64,000 bases of DNA from Rothia koreensis (GCF_004136575.1 NZ_NOIQ01000001.1:62001-126000); one strand, 5' to 3'. Shown: positions 10,579 through 19,976, numbered from the stretch's first letter. Program-made: numbers and translations. Notes: generated by a model not told the origin, from the sequence alone.

Positions 10579-10860
10579 ATGCCTCGTAGTTTGAAGAAGG
10601 GCCCTTTCGTTGACCAGCACCTCTTCCTGAAGGTTGCCGCTCAGAACGATAAGGGTTCCAAGAACGTCATCAAGACGTGGTCCCGCCGCTCGATGATCGT
10701 CCCCGACATGCTCGGACACACGATCGCCGTGCACGACGGACGCAAGCACGTTCCCGTGTTCATCACCGAGTCGATGGTCGGGCACAAGCTCGGCGAATTC
10801 GCTCCCACGCGGAGTTTCCGCGGCCATGTGAAGGACGACCGCAAGGGTAAGCGTCGCTGA
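10579..10860 (+). CDS. rpsS: 30S ribosomal protein S19
   Basis: S19 binds 16S rRNA in the 30S head with S13. The product is 93 residues and shows [15 protein letters not shown] at the start and [16 protein letters not shown] near the end, both family hallmarks. The ATG at 10579 has AAGGAGCC upstream. A 62-bp gap precedes rplV. Confidence 0.98.
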   Translation: MPRSLKKGPFVDQHLFLKVAAQNDKGSKNVIKTWSRRSMIVPDMLGHTIAVHDGRKHVPVFITESMVGHKLGEFAPTRSFRGHVKDDRKGKRR

Positions 10861-10922
10861 TTCGGTTTCGACCGATCCAGCAGCGTGTAACTCTTCGGCA
10901 TTAGACGAAAGAGAGATAGGCA

Positions 10923-11288
10923 ATGGAAGCCAAGGCATCTGCGCGCTTCGTACGCGTGACGCCTATGAAGGCCCGGCGCGTCGTCGACCTGGTTCGTGGC
11001 AAGCAGGCGAATGAGGCACTGGCGATTCTGAAGTTTGCTCCGCAGCAGGCTTCGGACCCGGTTTTCAAGGTCGTCGAGTCGGCTGTGGCCAACGCCCGCC
11101 AGCTCGCGGAACGTGACAGCGTCGCGTTCAAGGAAGAGGAACTCTTCATCAGTGAAGCGTTCGTCGACGAAGGCCCGACCATGAAGCGGTTCCAGCCGCG
11201 AGCCCAGGGTCGCGCATACCGCATCAACAAGCGAACCAGCCACATCACCGTGGTTCTCGCTACCCCGGACAATGAGGAGGACCGCTAA
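10923..11288 (+). CDS. rplV: 50S ribosomal protein L22
   Basis: L22 lines the exit tunnel near the macrolide-binding region. The product has 121 residues, begins [20 protein letters not shown] and ends with the loop-containing [20 protein letters not shown] block typical of the family. The ATG at 10923 follows GAAAGAGAG. It abuts rpsC directly, with no intergenic base. Confidence 0.97.
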   Translation: MEAKASARFVRVTPMKARRVVDLVRGKQANEALAILKFAPQQASDPVFKVVESAVANARQLAERDSVAFKEEELFISEAFVDEGPTMKRFQPRAQGRAYRINKRTSHITVVLATPDNEEDR

Positions 11289-12116
11289 GTGGGACAGAAA
11301 ATCAACCCGCACGGATTCCGACTGGGGATCACTACGGACCACAAGTCGCACTGGTTCGCTGACTCCAACAAGGAAGGCCAGCGCTACAAGGACTTCATCC
11401 GCGAGGACGTGAAGATCCGTGAGCTCATGTCGAACGGCATGGAGCGCGCAGGCATCGCCAACGTCGAGATCGAGCGCACCCGCGATCGCGTCCGTGTGGA
11501 CATCCACACTGCGCGTCCGGGCATCGTGATCGGCCGCCGCGGAGCCGAGGCCGACCGCATTCGCGGCGAGCTCGAGAAGCTCACCGGAAAGCAGATTCAG
11601 CTGAACATCCTCGAGGTCAACAACCCCGAGATCAACGCTCAGCTGGTTGCCCAGGGAGTTGCCGAGCAGCTCGCTTCGCGCGTCGCCTTCCGCCGCGCGA
11701 TGAAGAAGGCCATCCAGTCCGCTCAGCGGGCCGGGGCCAAGGGCATCCGCATCCAGTGCTCCGGACGACTCGGCGGCGCCGAGATGTCCCGCTCGGAGTT
11801 CTACCGAGAGGGCCGCGTTCCCCTGCACACCCTCCGCGCCAACATCGACTACGGCTTCTTCGAGGCCAAGACCACCTTCGGTCGCATCGGTGTCAAGGTG
11901 TGGATCTACAAGGGTGATCTGACCGATAAAGAACTTGCTGCTCAGCAGGCCGCACAGGGCAACCGCCGTGGCAACGACCGCCGTGGAGGCGGCGAGCGTC
12001 GTCGTCGCAACGCCGGTGGAAACGCCGGTCGCCGCGGTGGGCGCAACGAGCAGCAGAACAGCGCTTCGGAGGCCCCCGCCGCTGAAGCCAAGACTGCAGA
12101 AAACGGTGAGGCATAA
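11289..12116 (+). CDS. rpsC: 30S ribosomal protein S3
   Basis: S3 forms part of the mRNA entry site and has helicase activity with S4 and S5. The product is 275 residues. The first 210 or so match the family: [14 protein letters not shown] start, KH domain with [13 protein letters not shown]-terminal [20 protein letters not shown]. The remaining 60 residues form an Arg/Gly/Asn-rich then Ala/Glu-rich tail seen in many actinobacterial S3 proteins. The GTG at 11289 follows the rplV stop without a gap, and GAGGAGGACC lies inside the end of rplV. Confidence 0.97.
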   Translation: MGQKINPHGFRLGITTDHKSHWFADSNKEGQRYKDFIREDVKIRELMSNGMERAGIANVEIERTRDRVRVDIHTARPGIVIGRRGAEADRIRGELEKLTGKQIQLNILEVNNPEINAQLVAQGVAEQLASRVAFRRAMKKAIQSAQRAGAKGIRIQCSGRLGGAEMSRSEFYREGRVPLHTLRANIDYGFFEAKTTFGRIGVKVWIYKGDLTDKELAAQQAAQGNRRGNDRRGGGERRRRNAGGNAGRRGGRNEQQNSASEAPAAEAKTAENGEA

Positions 12117-12533
12117 ATGCTGATTCCCCGTCGCGTAAAGTACCGCAAGCAGCACCACCCGAAGCGCACCGGCGTCGCCAAGGGCGGCACCACCGTGTCG
12201 TTCGGTGACTGGGGCGTTCAGGCGCTGGCACCCGCGTATGTGACCAACCGTCAGATCGAGGCTGCCCGTATTGCCATGACCCGCTACATCAAGCGTGGCG
12301 GCAAGGTCTGGATCAACATCTTCCCGGACCGCCCGCTGACCAAGAAGCCTGCCGAAACCCGTATGGGTTCCGGTAAGGGTTCGCCGGAGTGGTGGGTTGC
12401 CAACGTCAAGCCGGGCCGTGTCGTGTTCGAACTGGCCGGCGTGAGCGACGAAGTCGCGAAAGAGGCCCTGCGCCTGGCAATCCACAAGCTCCCCATGAAG
12501 GCACGCATCGTGCGTCGCGAAGGTGGTGAATAG
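12117..12533 (+). CDS. rplP: 50S ribosomal protein L16
   Basis: L16 contacts A-site tRNA and is a late 50S assembly protein. The 138-residue product shows [19 protein letters not shown] at the start, where a methionine early in the chain fixes the frame, and the [19 protein letters not shown] block. The ATG at 12117 is immediately after the rpsC stop, so translation is probably coupled. It is followed three bases later by rpmC. Confidence 0.98.
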   Translation: MLIPRRVKYRKQHHPKRTGVAKGGTTVSFGDWGVQALAPAYVTNRQIEAARIAMTRYIKRGGKVWINIFPDRPLTKKPAETRMGSGKGSPEWWVANVKPGRVVFELAGVSDEVAKEALRLAIHKLPMKARIVRREGGE

Positions 12534-12535
12534 AA

Positions 12536-12862
12536 ATGGCAGTAGGATCCAAGGATCTCTCCATCGACCAGCTCGCCGAACTGGACAACGGGGCTCTCAC
12601 CGAGAAGCTGCGTTCGTCCAAGGAGGAGCTGTTCAACCTCCGTTTCCAGAAGGCCACCGGGCAGCTCCAGAATGCGGGCCGCTTCAAGGCTGTCAAGCGC
12701 GATATCGCGCGCATCTACACGGTGTTGCGCGAACGCGAGCTGGGCATCCGACCCGAGGCCGAGGGCAACGCCCAGGCTTCTGACAAGAAGGCCGACAAGA
12801 AGGCTGCAAAGGCAGCGAAGAAGGCCGATACGGCTAGCGCTACCGAAGGTGATGCCAAGTGA
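12536..12862 (+). CDS. rpmC: 50S ribosomal protein L29, extended
   Basis: L29 lies beside L23 at the tunnel exit. The family core occupies residues 1-75, with [33 protein letters not shown] and [17 protein letters not shown] lysine- and alanine-rich tail of about 30 residues follows, giving 108 residues against the usual 60-75. Such tails are known in actinobacteria. The ATG at 12536 sits three bases after rplP. The stop overlaps the GTG of rpsQ by four bases. Confidence 0.96.
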   Translation: MAVGSKDLSIDQLAELDNGALTEKLRSSKEELFNLRFQKATGQLQNAGRFKAVKRDIARIYTVLRERELGIRPEAEGNAQASDKKADKKAAKAAKKADTASATEGDAK

Positions 12863-13131
12863 GTGAACAGAAGACGGAAGAGCGCAATCTCCGCAAGACC
12901 CGTCGTGGATACGTCGTCTCGGACAAGATGGACAAGACCATCGTCGTCGAGGTCGAGGACCACGTGACCCACGGTCTCTACGGCAAGGTCATGCGCCGCA
13001 GCCACAAGGTCAAGGTGCACGACGAGCAGAACACCGCCGGAATCGGCGACCTCGTTCGGATCATGGAGACCCGCCCGATGTCAGCCAACAAGCGTTGGCG
13101 CATCGTGGACATCGTCGAGCGCGCCAAGTAA
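12859..13131 (+). CDS. rpsQ: 30S ribosomal protein S17
   Basis: S17 is a primary 16S rRNA-binding protein. The product is 90 residues with the family block [18 protein letters not shown] and the C-terminal [19 protein letters not shown]. The GTG start overlaps the rpmC stop. In the standard order rplN would follow directly. Here a strong terminator comes 26 bp later and rplN is displaced by 11 kb. Confidence 0.97.
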   Translation: MSEQKTEERNLRKTRRGYVVSDKMDKTIVVEVEDHVTHGLYGKVMRRSHKVKVHDEQNTAGIGDLVRIMETRPMSANKRWRIVDIVERAK

Positions 13132-13157
13132 GGCTCGCTGGGCGTCCCGCTCCTGAG

Positions 13158-13190
13158 AACCCCCTCCCGCTTCGCGCGGGAGGGGGTTTT
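13158..13190 (+). terminator. Rho-independent terminator of the S10 operon
   Basis: A perfect 13-bp stem (13158-13170 with 13176-13188) closes a TTCGC loop and leads into TTTTGCGTTT. It cleanly ends the S10 operon after rpsQ. Confidence 0.93.
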
Positions 13191-13291
13191 TGCGTTTAAG
13201 AAGACCAGGTGGGTTCTTCGGACCGGGGCACGACGGCGATTGCGCCGTCCTGCTCAACCGCATCGCAACGTCTGCCCATGCCAGGTACGCA

Positions 13292-13339
13292 ATGACAAGA
13301 GGCGCGAAATCGCAGTAAACTTAGGGGTGCCATATCGGG
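13292..13339 (+). promoter_or_regulatory. Probable promoter of the iron-uptake operon with a possible DtxR half-site
   Basis: ATGACA at 13292-13297 (5 of 6 to the -35 consensus) and TAAACT at 13316-13321 (4 of 6 to the -10) are separated by 18 bp. Starting on the last base of the -10 is TTAGG (13321-13325), the left edge of a DtxR/IdeR box. The right half is poorly matched: about 10 of 19 against the consensus as I know it. Iron regulation at this site is therefore only suggested; the boxes at 20784-20822 are much better. Confidence 0.5.
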
Positions 13340-13359
13340 GGATAAGGGGACGTTTAATA

Positions 13360-14394
13360 ATGGATCAACACGTGCGCCGGCGTGATGGCAATCCACGGAC
13401 GTGGTTGAGGACGATCATTGGCCTCGTGGCCGCCGCGGCCATCCTGTGTGGCCTCACCGGATGCGGCGTCTTTGCTTCCGGAGGGTCCACCGAGAACGCC
13501 TCGGAGCGCGTGGTCAAGGACATCGACGACGCCGAAGTGCGCGTCCCAGACAACCCGAGTCGCGTCGTCGCGCTCTCGGAGCCCACCCTGGACGCCGCAC
13601 TTGCGCTCGGAGTGACCCCCGTGGGCACCGTCTCCGGCCGAGGACAGAATTCCGTTCCGGGCTACCTCGCGGACAAGGCCAAGGACATTCCCTTGGTCGG
13701 AGGCATCGGGGACCTGGATTACGAGAAAATCTCCAGCCTCGAGCCCGACCTGATCATCGTGGATGGGACGAGCGTCAACAACAGGCCCGACGTTCTGGAG
13801 ATCCTCCGGCAGATCGCCCCCTTGGTTTTCTGCGGGTACGCAGGCGGTCCATGGGAACTGAATTTCGACACCACGGCCCGCGCGCTCAACCTGGAGGCGA
13901 AGGGCGAAGAGGTCAAGTCGGCTTTCCGGGACAAGGTCAGCAAGGGCAGAGCCCAACTCGCGCCCACGTACGGGGACAAGACCTTTTCGATCGTGCGGTG
14001 GCAGGGGAGCGGACCTTCCCTGATCCTCAAGGAGCTTCCCGCGGGGCAGGTTTTGGAGGGGCTCGGTCTGAAGCGGCCGCAATCCCAGGACCGAGAAGGG
14101 AGAGGGCATTCGGACCCGGTCTCCTTGGAGAACCTCTCGACCATCGACGCGGACTACATGTTCTTCGGAACGCTCGGCGGCGCAAGCCAGGCGAACCCGC
14201 ATTCGGACTCTACGTCCGATCGAGAGGGTGCGGCTCAGGCGCTTGAGACGGCCGAGGAGACGTCGGGCTTCACGGATCTGTCCGCCTACAAGAACCACCA
14301 CATCATCACCGTCGATGGGTCCCGTTGGACCTCAACCGGTGGCCCCTTGCTGCTGAACGGCATCGTCGACGACATCCTGGCCGAGCTCGCCTGA
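13360..14394 (+). CDS. Iron-siderophore ABC transporter substrate-binding lipoprotein (FepB/FhuD-like)
   Basis: This should be the membrane-tethered receptor that passes an iron complex to the permeases encoded downstream. The 344-residue protein has a basic N-terminus, a hydrophobic stretch and a lipobox LTGC with Cys35 as the lipidated residue. Then comes the two-lobe binding fold of the iron-complex family: NPSRVVALSEPTLDAALALG at the start of lobe 1, and KISSLEPDLIIVDG before the hinge. Start at ATG 13360 is chosen because it gives the lipoprotein signal; the frame is open further upstream. It is the first gene of a six-gene operon. The ligand, siderophore or haem, cannot be read from the sequence. 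Confidence 0.88.
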   Translation: MDQHVRRRDGNPRTWLRTIIGLVAAAAILCGLTGCGVFASGGSTENASERVVKDIDDAEVRVPDNPSRVVALSEPTLDAALALGVTPVGTVSGRGQNSVPGYLADKAKDIPLVGGIGDLDYEKISSLEPDLIIVDGTSVNNRPDVLEILRQIAPLVFCGYAGGPWELNFDTTARALNLEAKGEEVKSAFRDKVSKGRAQLAPTYGDKTFSIVRWQGSGPSLILKELPAGQVLEGLGLKRPQSQDREGRGHSDPVSLENLSTIDADYMFFGTLGGASQANPHSDSTSDREGAAQALETAEETSGFTDLSAYKNHHIITVDGSRWTSTGGPLLLNGIVDDILAELA

Positions 14395-14465
14395 GCGACG
14401 CCATCCGCCGGGGCCCACAGTCTCCGGCGCCCTTCCTTCCAGTGACCGAAGAAACTCCATAACCC

Positions 14466-16805
14466 ATGATGAACATCGGAATCTCTCGTACCAGCGCGCG
14501 ATCTCGCACCCACATCAGACGGCTCCTCTCGCTCCTCCTCGCCGCGGTTCTCGCCCTGGCCGCGTGCCTGATTCTGCCCAGCGCCTCGGCCGACGACGCA
14601 TCGAACAGGCAAACCGTCACAACCAACGAGAAGACCGCCGAAGTCTCCGGGCCCCTCACGGTCGACGTCGCCGGCACGATTCATGTCGAGGGCCGGGACT
14701 GGAAGAATTCCCTCGCCGGGGGAGCGCGGATCGCCGTGAAATACGACAAAGGCACCGTGGCCGTGAACGGCGAGAGCGTGGTCACCCAATTCGAGGCCAG
14801 GACCGACGGGACCTTCTCTGCAGAGCTTCCCGTCCCCACCCAAGCAAACTCGGACAAGCCGTGGTTGCCCGGAACCAAGCACACGATTCATTTCCTGAGC
14901 GGAAGCCTCAAAGAGGGGGACCTGCCTCGCAATGCGGTTCTGAAGGTGTCAGTGGCTGGACAAGCTGAGTCGCCCGCACAGACGCCGTCGTGGGTTTCGG
15001 CGACGTCGACGGTGAACTCGGGTTCGCCCGCGACCATCGACGTCGCCCCGTTCACCACCGGGAAAGACGCTGCCCTCCACCTGATCGGCAAGGGATGGAA
15101 GACGGCGGACGGGAGGTCCGGCTCCATCGTCTCGATCAAGGTCAACTACCAGACGCCGACCGGGAAAATCGACCAATACGCCAGGGAAGACCAAGTCATC
15201 AGCGATCATTTGGCTTCTCTTGGAAAATCCAAGGATCCGACGTCCTGGGTCCTGCTCGTCCCGAAGGGCACGGCCACGCAGGATCCCGAGCACGGCTTGT
15301 ACACGATCGACCAGACCGGTTCCTTCGACATCACGGTCAAGGCGCCCGAAGAGCTGCGCCATGGCAAGCCGGGGCAATACGTGACCATCACGGCGCAGTC
15401 GGGGCGGAACCTGGAAGGGGACGTGCAGCGTCGGGCAGTCACCGACCCGATACCGGTCGATGGAGAGGCAGCGCAACCCATTCAGGACATTTCGGAGGTC
15501 CGCTGCAGTACTCAGGCGCCCCAACCGACCGCACGGGTGGAGAACCAGTTCATGCAGCGGGGCGACAAGCTTCACCTGGTCGGCGAAGGGTGGTGCAACC
15601 CTGGGGGCAGGACCGGCGCCCCGAAGGTTGCGGTGAAGCTCGACGAAGGCGAAATCTCCCATCCGGACACGGCGCTCCACTCCAACAGGAGCATCTGGGC
15701 ACTCGTCGACCCTGATCCGGCCACGGGTGTTCTCGATGCCTGGATCGAGTTGCCGGACGGTACCACCACAACCTCCGTGCCCGAGTTCCCCGAGGGCGCC
15801 CACAGCCTGCGCCTCCTTTCGGGCTCCCTTCGCCATGGTGATCTTTCCATGACCTTCGGCGGTCGCGGCACCCTGGACTTCACCGTGGGCGAGTACCGCC
15901 CCAATGGAATGGCACCGGCCCTGGGCCTCGATGAGCTCACGGAGGATTCGCGTCACGATGTCCGGGTCAACCGCGACGGCCCGCGGATCACGGTGGAGGT
16001 TCCCGGAGCACGACCTGGGCAATGGGTCAGGGCAACGCCCTACGCCGAGGCTGCGCCTCGCAACCAGTGGGGAAGCGGATGGGTGCGCCTGGACGACCAC
16101 CGTTCGTTGAGCTATGACCTGCCCGATGACGCGGCGGCAGGAGACTACCGGCTCGTTGTCCAGAACGGGGAGCGCGAGGACTTCGGGACGTTGCTGGGTT
16201 GGGGTCAGCTGACGATTCCCGAGAACGCACGCGGTTCGCGCGCGGAGGTCGGCCCTGCCCACGGCCGCGGCGCCCAGGGAACGTCCGCGCGCCGGTCTGC
16301 GGCGCATGCGGCACCGGCGTCGGGCCTCAACACCGGATCGGGCCAGACCAGCGCTGCCCGTGCGGTTCCCGCGAGCCCGGCGGCCGTGCGGGAGATGACG
16401 AGTCTGGGCCGGGTCCGGAGCCGGGCCCCGCACCGTGCCCGCGTTCTCCGCGCTCCGGGCGTACCTGTCTATCCCTGGGTGCGCGCGGCCCGCCACCCAG
16501 TCCATCGAGTGGTGGCTTCGCTCCGGGACGCGGAGAAGGACGCCCACCATCACGCACGTCCCCTAGCCTCGCCGTCCGCCCGGAGTCAGGCTCTGGATTC
16601 GGAGTCCGACTCTCAGGGGACGAATGCGGGACGGGAGGAAGCAAAGGTCACCCTGAAGATCCTGACCTGGAACAACGTGTTGCTCGCGCTTGCGGGCGCC
16701 TTGCTCCTGGCCATGGTCCTGTACCTGACCCACAAGCCGCACCAGGCGGCGTCACAGGCTTCCGAGGCTTCGGCGACCCCAGAGGCAGAGGCTTCGGACG
16801 ACTAA
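14466..16805 (+). CDS. Membrane-anchored surface protein with three or four repeated extracellular domains
   Basis: I do not recognise a named family. The 779-residue protein has a signal peptide (about 1-42, ending ASA; an alternative lipobox LAAC precedes it). Three repeats of a beta-rich domain (about 60-165, 185-335, 345-480) share the pattern GxGW, IAVKxDxG and LSGSLxxGD, and a fourth, weaker unit spans about 490-590. An Arg/Ala/His-rich linker of about 130 residues follows, then one membrane helix (NNVLLALAGALLLAMVLYL) and a short acidic tail. The first repeat is close to a domain in the beta-propeller protein at 20938-23658. Position between the binding lipoprotein and the permeases points to ligand capture at the cell surface. 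That role is inference. Confidence 0.85.
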   Translation: MMNIGISRTSARSRTHIRRLLSLLLAAVLALAACLILPSASADDASNRQTVTTNEKTAEVSGPLTVDVAGTIHVEGRDWKNSLAGGARIAVKYDKGTVAVNGESVVTQFEARTDGTFSAELPVPTQANSDKPWLPGTKHTIHFLSGSLKEGDLPRNAVLKVSVAGQAESPAQTPSWVSATSTVNSGSPATIDVAPFTTGKDAALHLIGKGWKTADGRSGSIVSIKVNYQTPTGKIDQYAREDQVISDHLASLGKSKDPTSWVLLVPKGTATQDPEHGLYTIDQTGSFDITVKAPEELRHGKPGQYVTITAQSGRNLEGDVQRRAVTDPIPVDGEAAQPIQDISEVRCSTQAPQPTARVENQFMQRGDKLHLVGEGWCNPGGRTGAPKVAVKLDEGEISHPDTALHSNRSIWALVDPDPATGVLDAWIELPDGTTTTSVPEFPEGAHSLRLLSGSLRHGDLSMTFGGRGTLDFTVGEYRPNGMAPALGLDELTEDSRHDVRVNRDGPRITVEVPGARPGQWVRATPYAEAAPRNQWGSGWVRLDDHRSLSYDLPDDAAAGDYRLVVQNGEREDFGTLLGWGQLTIPENARGSRAEVGPAHGRGAQGTSARRSAAHAAPASGLNTGSGQTSAARAVPASPAAVREMTSLGRVRSRAPHRARVLRAPGVPVYPWVRAARHPVHRVVASLRDAEKDAHHHARPLASPSARSQALDSESDSQGTNAGREEAKVTLKILTWNNVLLALAGALLLAMVLYLTHKPHQAASQASEASATPEAEASDD

Positions 16806-16824
16806 GGAAGGAACCGAAAGCATT

Positions 16825-17829
16825 ATGAACACCTTGTACTTCCGGCGAGCCCTCATGGCACTGATAGCCGCGGTGGTGGCGTTTCTGGTGGGATTCAGTG
16901 GCGTCTCCGCGCTCCCACCGGGCGGCGCCAAGGGAAGCAAGCCAGGCACCTCCTCTACCGTTTCGCCGGGGACCCTCAGGGCGGGCGACACTCTTCATTT
17001 CACCCTGAGCGGCTTCCCCCGAAACGAACAGGTCTTTATCAAGATCGACAACGGAGACGCGTGCCCCAAAGACGCCCGTCAAGGTGCCTGCGTGGTGCAC
17101 CAGCAGAAATCGGATGGGAATGGACACGTGGAGGGTTCGTTCGTCCTGCCCAAAGACCTGAAGGACGGCAAGCATACCCTCCGCTTCCTGGCCACGGAGG
17201 TCATCCCAGGCTTGGGAAGCCAGGGCTTCACCAACCTCAGTCCCGAGTTCACCACCGCGGGCGTCAACCAGAACTCCTCGGGCGGCCAGCGGTACAACGT
17301 CACGTCCGAAGACATCCTCTCCGGAGGGACGCGACAGGATTCCGGCTCCGGTGGAGCCCCGGCGAATCGAGGCAACGGCGGAGGAACGGCCGGGAACGGC
17401 CAGCAGTCGAATGGCGGACAGCCCGGAGGACAAGCTGGGGGATCCGGCGAGAGCGGTCAGGGCGACGAAGCGGTCGAGTACGTCGACGCCGACGGCAACC
17501 CGATTTCCAAGGAGGAATACGACCGGCTGATGGCAGGTTCCTCGGGTGCGGGAGAGGAGTCCGGCTCGGAAGACCAAGCCGCGGAGCACAAGGATGCGGA
17601 GAGCGGAAAGAACGACGGCTCCAAGGGCACGAAGAAGCGCAAGGCCACCGCGAGCCCAGGGGCCAAGGCCAAGAACTCCGGGGACCATGCCGAGAACGCT
17701 TCGGCCGAAAGCGCGAAGGACTCCGCCGGATTCCCCTGGGTCGGCACCATCGCGTTCGTCGTCATGGCCTTGACCGCCGCGACCGTCTGGTATGTCAGGC
17801 ACCGGCGCTCAGGTTCTCAGGAATCCTAG
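16825..17829 (+). CDS. Membrane-anchored surface protein with one beta-rich domain
   Basis: I do not recognise a family. The 334 residues comprise a signal peptide (about 1-29), an Ig-like region (about 40-150) with LSGFPRNEQVFIKIDNGDAC and HTLRFLA, two cysteines 10 residues apart (DAC...GAC), a long Gly/Ser/Asn/Gln-rich stalk, and a C-terminal membrane helix (about 302-325) followed by RHRRSG. The domain pattern loosely echoes the repeats of the preceding gene. The gene starts 19 bp after that one and ends three bases before the first permease, so all are co-transcribed. Probably a second surface component of the uptake system. Confidence 0.82.
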   Translation: MNTLYFRRALMALIAAVVAFLVGFSGVSALPPGGAKGSKPGTSSTVSPGTLRAGDTLHFTLSGFPRNEQVFIKIDNGDACPKDARQGACVVHQQKSDGNGHVEGSFVLPKDLKDGKHTLRFLATEVIPGLGSQGFTNLSPEFTTAGVNQNSSGGQRYNVTSEDILSGGTRQDSGSGGAPANRGNGGGTAGNGQQSNGGQPGGQAGGSGESGQGDEAVEYVDADGNPISKEEYDRLMAGSSGAGEESGSEDQAAEHKDAESGKNDGSKGTKKRKATASPGAKAKNSGDHAENASAESAKDSAGFPWVGTIAFVVMALTAATVWYVRHRRSGSQES

Positions 17830-17832
17830 GCG

Positions 17833-18897
17833 GTGATGCGAGGTGATCACCCCTCCCATCGCGCCGCCGTCGAGATCGAGCCCATGACGGCGTCGGTCGT
17901 GCGGAGGCGGTCGCTGGCCCGAGTCGCGTGGTGCGGACTGTTCGCCGCCTGTGCCGCGGCGGCCGTTCTGGCGTCGTTGCGCTTCGGTTCCAACGGGCTG
18001 TCAGGTTCCGACGTCGTCGAGGTCTTCCGCGGCGCGGGCTCGGCAACGGCTCGAACCATCGTGATGGAACAACGGATACCCCGCACCCTTCTGGGCCTGC
18101 TCTGCGGTGCGGCGCTCGGAGTCGCCGGATCCCTCATGCAGTCGCTGACGCGCAACCCTCTGGCGGAACCAGGGCTGATGGGCGTCAACGCGGGTGCCTC
18201 CGTCGCCGTCGTGCTCTCGGTGGTGCTCTTCGGCCCGCAGAACATCCACGTCTACATGTCGGCGGCGCTCGGAGGAGCGGCCGTGGCCGGCGCCGGGGTC
18301 TTCGTCCTGGGTCGTGGGGAAACGGGGTCAATCGTCCGGCTGGCGCTCGCGGGTGTCGCTCTCTCCGCGGCCCTGGCCGCGGCCAACCAGGCGTTGGTCC
18401 TGTCCAACCGGGACGCCTTCGATGAGTTCCGGCTCTGGGTTGCCGGCTCCCTCGAAGGGCGGGATGTCACGGTCGTGGAGTCGATCGGCCCCATGGTCGC
18501 GGTGGGTTTGGTCTTGGCCGTGGCCATTGCCCCTTCGATCAATGCGTTGGCTCTCGGGGAGGAGTCCGGCGTCGCCCTCGGCGTGCGGCTCGCCAGGACT
18601 CAGACGATCACTCTTGTCTCCGTGGCTCTGCTGACGGGTGCGGCCACCGCGGCGATGGGGCCGGTGGCCTTTGTGGGACTTGCCGTCCCGTTCGTGGTCC
18701 GCCGGGCGGTGGGAAATGACGTCCGCTGGGTCAATGCTGGGTCCCTGCTCCTGGGCCCCGCGTGGTTGCTGGCCGCTGATGTTCTGGCTCGAGTCGTCAT
18801 CGCCCCTGAGGAAACGCAGGTGGGAATCATCGCGACCCTGGCCGGCGGCCCGCTGTTCATGGCGATGATGTCCGGTCGGCAGGTGAGGTCGCTGTGA
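17833..18897 (+). CDS. FecCD-type ABC permease, first subunit (FepD-like)
   Basis: This is an inner-membrane subunit of an iron-complex importer, 354 residues, with the hydrophobic multi-helix pattern of the FecCD/BtuC family. The diagnostic segment NPLAEPGLMGVNAGAS matches the FepD-type subunit, and the C-terminal GPVAFVGLAVPFVVRR matches the family loop that meets the ATPase. GTG 17833 or ATG 17836 directly follows the previous gene. ATG 17884 is an alternative that better matches usual N-termini but lacks a good ribosome-binding site. The stop overlaps the next permease by four bases. Confidence 0.9.
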   Translation: MMRGDHPSHRAAVEIEPMTASVVRRRSLARVAWCGLFAACAAAAVLASLRFGSNGLSGSDVVEVFRGAGSATARTIVMEQRIPRTLLGLLCGAALGVAGSLMQSLTRNPLAEPGLMGVNAGASVAVVLSVVLFGPQNIHVYMSAALGGAAVAGAGVFVLGRGETGSIVRLALAGVALSAALAAANQALVLSNRDAFDEFRLWVAGSLEGRDVTVVESIGPMVAVGLVLAVAIAPSINALALGEESGVALGVRLARTQTITLVSVALLTGAATAAMGPVAFVGLAVPFVVRRAVGNDVRWVNAGSLLLGPAWLLAADVLARVVIAPEETQVGIIATLAGGPLFMAMMSGRQVRSL

Positions 18898-19976
18898 GTG
18901 CCGCAAGGAACCGCTCTGGCGGCGGCAGAGGGCTGTTCCGCAAGGACATGTCGGGCCGATCCGTTGTCTCGATCAGGCGGGTCATCCACGCGGACTTCCC
19001 GGTCCGCCAGCTGGTCGTGCACCTCCTTCTGGCTCTGCTTCTGGCGGCGGTCGCGGGTTGGGCCATGACACAGGGCGAACGAAACCTTGGCCCCTCCGGC
19101 GTCTACGAGGCGCTCATGGGCAGGGGAGACCGTCTCAACGTCTACTTCGTGAACCAAGTCCGGCTGCCCCGGGTGGCCGCGGCGATCGCGGTGGGTGCCG
19201 CGCTGGGTCTTTCCGGTGCGACGTTCCAGATTCTGTCCGGGAACCCCCTGGGCAGCCCCGATGTCATCGGCTTCACTCATGGCGCGGCCACGGGGGCGTT
19301 GCTGCAGATTCTCGTGTTCGACGCCGGCCCGTTCGGCGTCGCGGCAGGAGCGATCCTCGGCGGATTCGGCACGGGCCTCATCATCTACCTGTTGACCCGG
19401 CACACCGGTCTGCGAGGATACCGCCTCGTTCTGATCGGAATAGGCACCGGTGCGACCTTGGGGGCAGTCAACTCACTCCTGGTGGTTCGGGCGTCGTTGA
19501 CGCAGGCGCAGACGGCGGCCTCCTGGCTCGCCGGGTCCCTGAACACCATGAATTGGAGCAAGACGCTCTTGATCGCGTCCGGGCTCCTGATCCTGTCGCC
19601 GGTCCTGATGAAGGCTTCCGGTCCGCTGGCGATGCTCCGGTTCGGGGACCAGCTCGCCGTCGGAAGGGGAGTGCGAGTCAACGCGTGGCGAGTCACGGGC
19701 ATGTTCGTCGGAGTTCTCCTGGTCGGTCTGGCCACGGCGATGACCGGTCCGCTGGCGTTTGTGGCCCTGGCAGCCCCGCACATCGGCAGGAGCCTCACCG
19801 CGTCGCGTGGCGCGGGACTCACGACCGCGGCACTGATGGGCGCGGTCATCGTTCTTTGCTCGGATGTCGCGGGCCAGCACCTTCTCCCCGTTTCGCTCAA
19901 TGCGGGCGTGGTAACCGGCGCTCTGGGCGGGCTGTATCTGGTGTATCTGATCATCGTGGAACGGAGACGAGCGTGA
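18894..19976 (+). CDS. FecCD-type ABC permease, second subunit (FepG-like)
   Basis: The partner membrane subunit, 360 residues, overlaps the preceding permease by four bases and the ATPase gene by four bases. The segment LSGNPLGSPDVIGFTHGAA is characteristic of the FepG-type subunit. The C-terminal GPLAFVALAAPHIGRSL is the family loop near the ATPase contact. The roughly 40-residue N-terminal extension before the first helix is Arg/Gly-rich and unusual; a downstream start is possible, but no better ribosome-binding site is seen. A two-different-permease arrangement is typical of siderophore importers and less so of haem importers. Confidence 0.9.
   Translation: MSAARNRSGGGRGLFRKDMSGRSVVSIRRVIHADFPVRQLVVHLLLALLLAAVAGWAMTQGERNLGPSGVYEALMGRGDRLNVYFVNQVRLPRVAAAIAVGAALGLSGATFQILSGNPLGSPDVIGFTHGAATGALLQILVFDAGPFGVAAGAILGGFGTGLIIYLLTRHTGLRGYRLVLIGIGTGATLGAVNSLLVVRASLTQAQTAASWLAGSLNTMNWSKTLLIASGLLILSPVLMKASGPLAMLRFGDQLAVGRGVRVNAWRVTGMFVGVLLVGLATAMTGPLAFVALAAPHIGRSLTASRGAGLTTAALMGAVIVLCSDVAGQHLLPVSLNAGVVTGALGGLYLVYLIIVERRRA

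Noticed and set aside
10641-12485. A 614-codon minus-strand frame opposite rpsS-rplV-rpsC-rplP
   Set aside because: It spans four certain ribosomal genes and their junctions and has shadow-type composition with no motif.
16199-16828. A separate 209-codon gene in another frame over the end of the first surface protein
   Set aside because: It would overlap the membrane helix and stop of the surface protein, has very Pro/Gly/Arg-rich shadow composition and lacks a ribosome-binding site.
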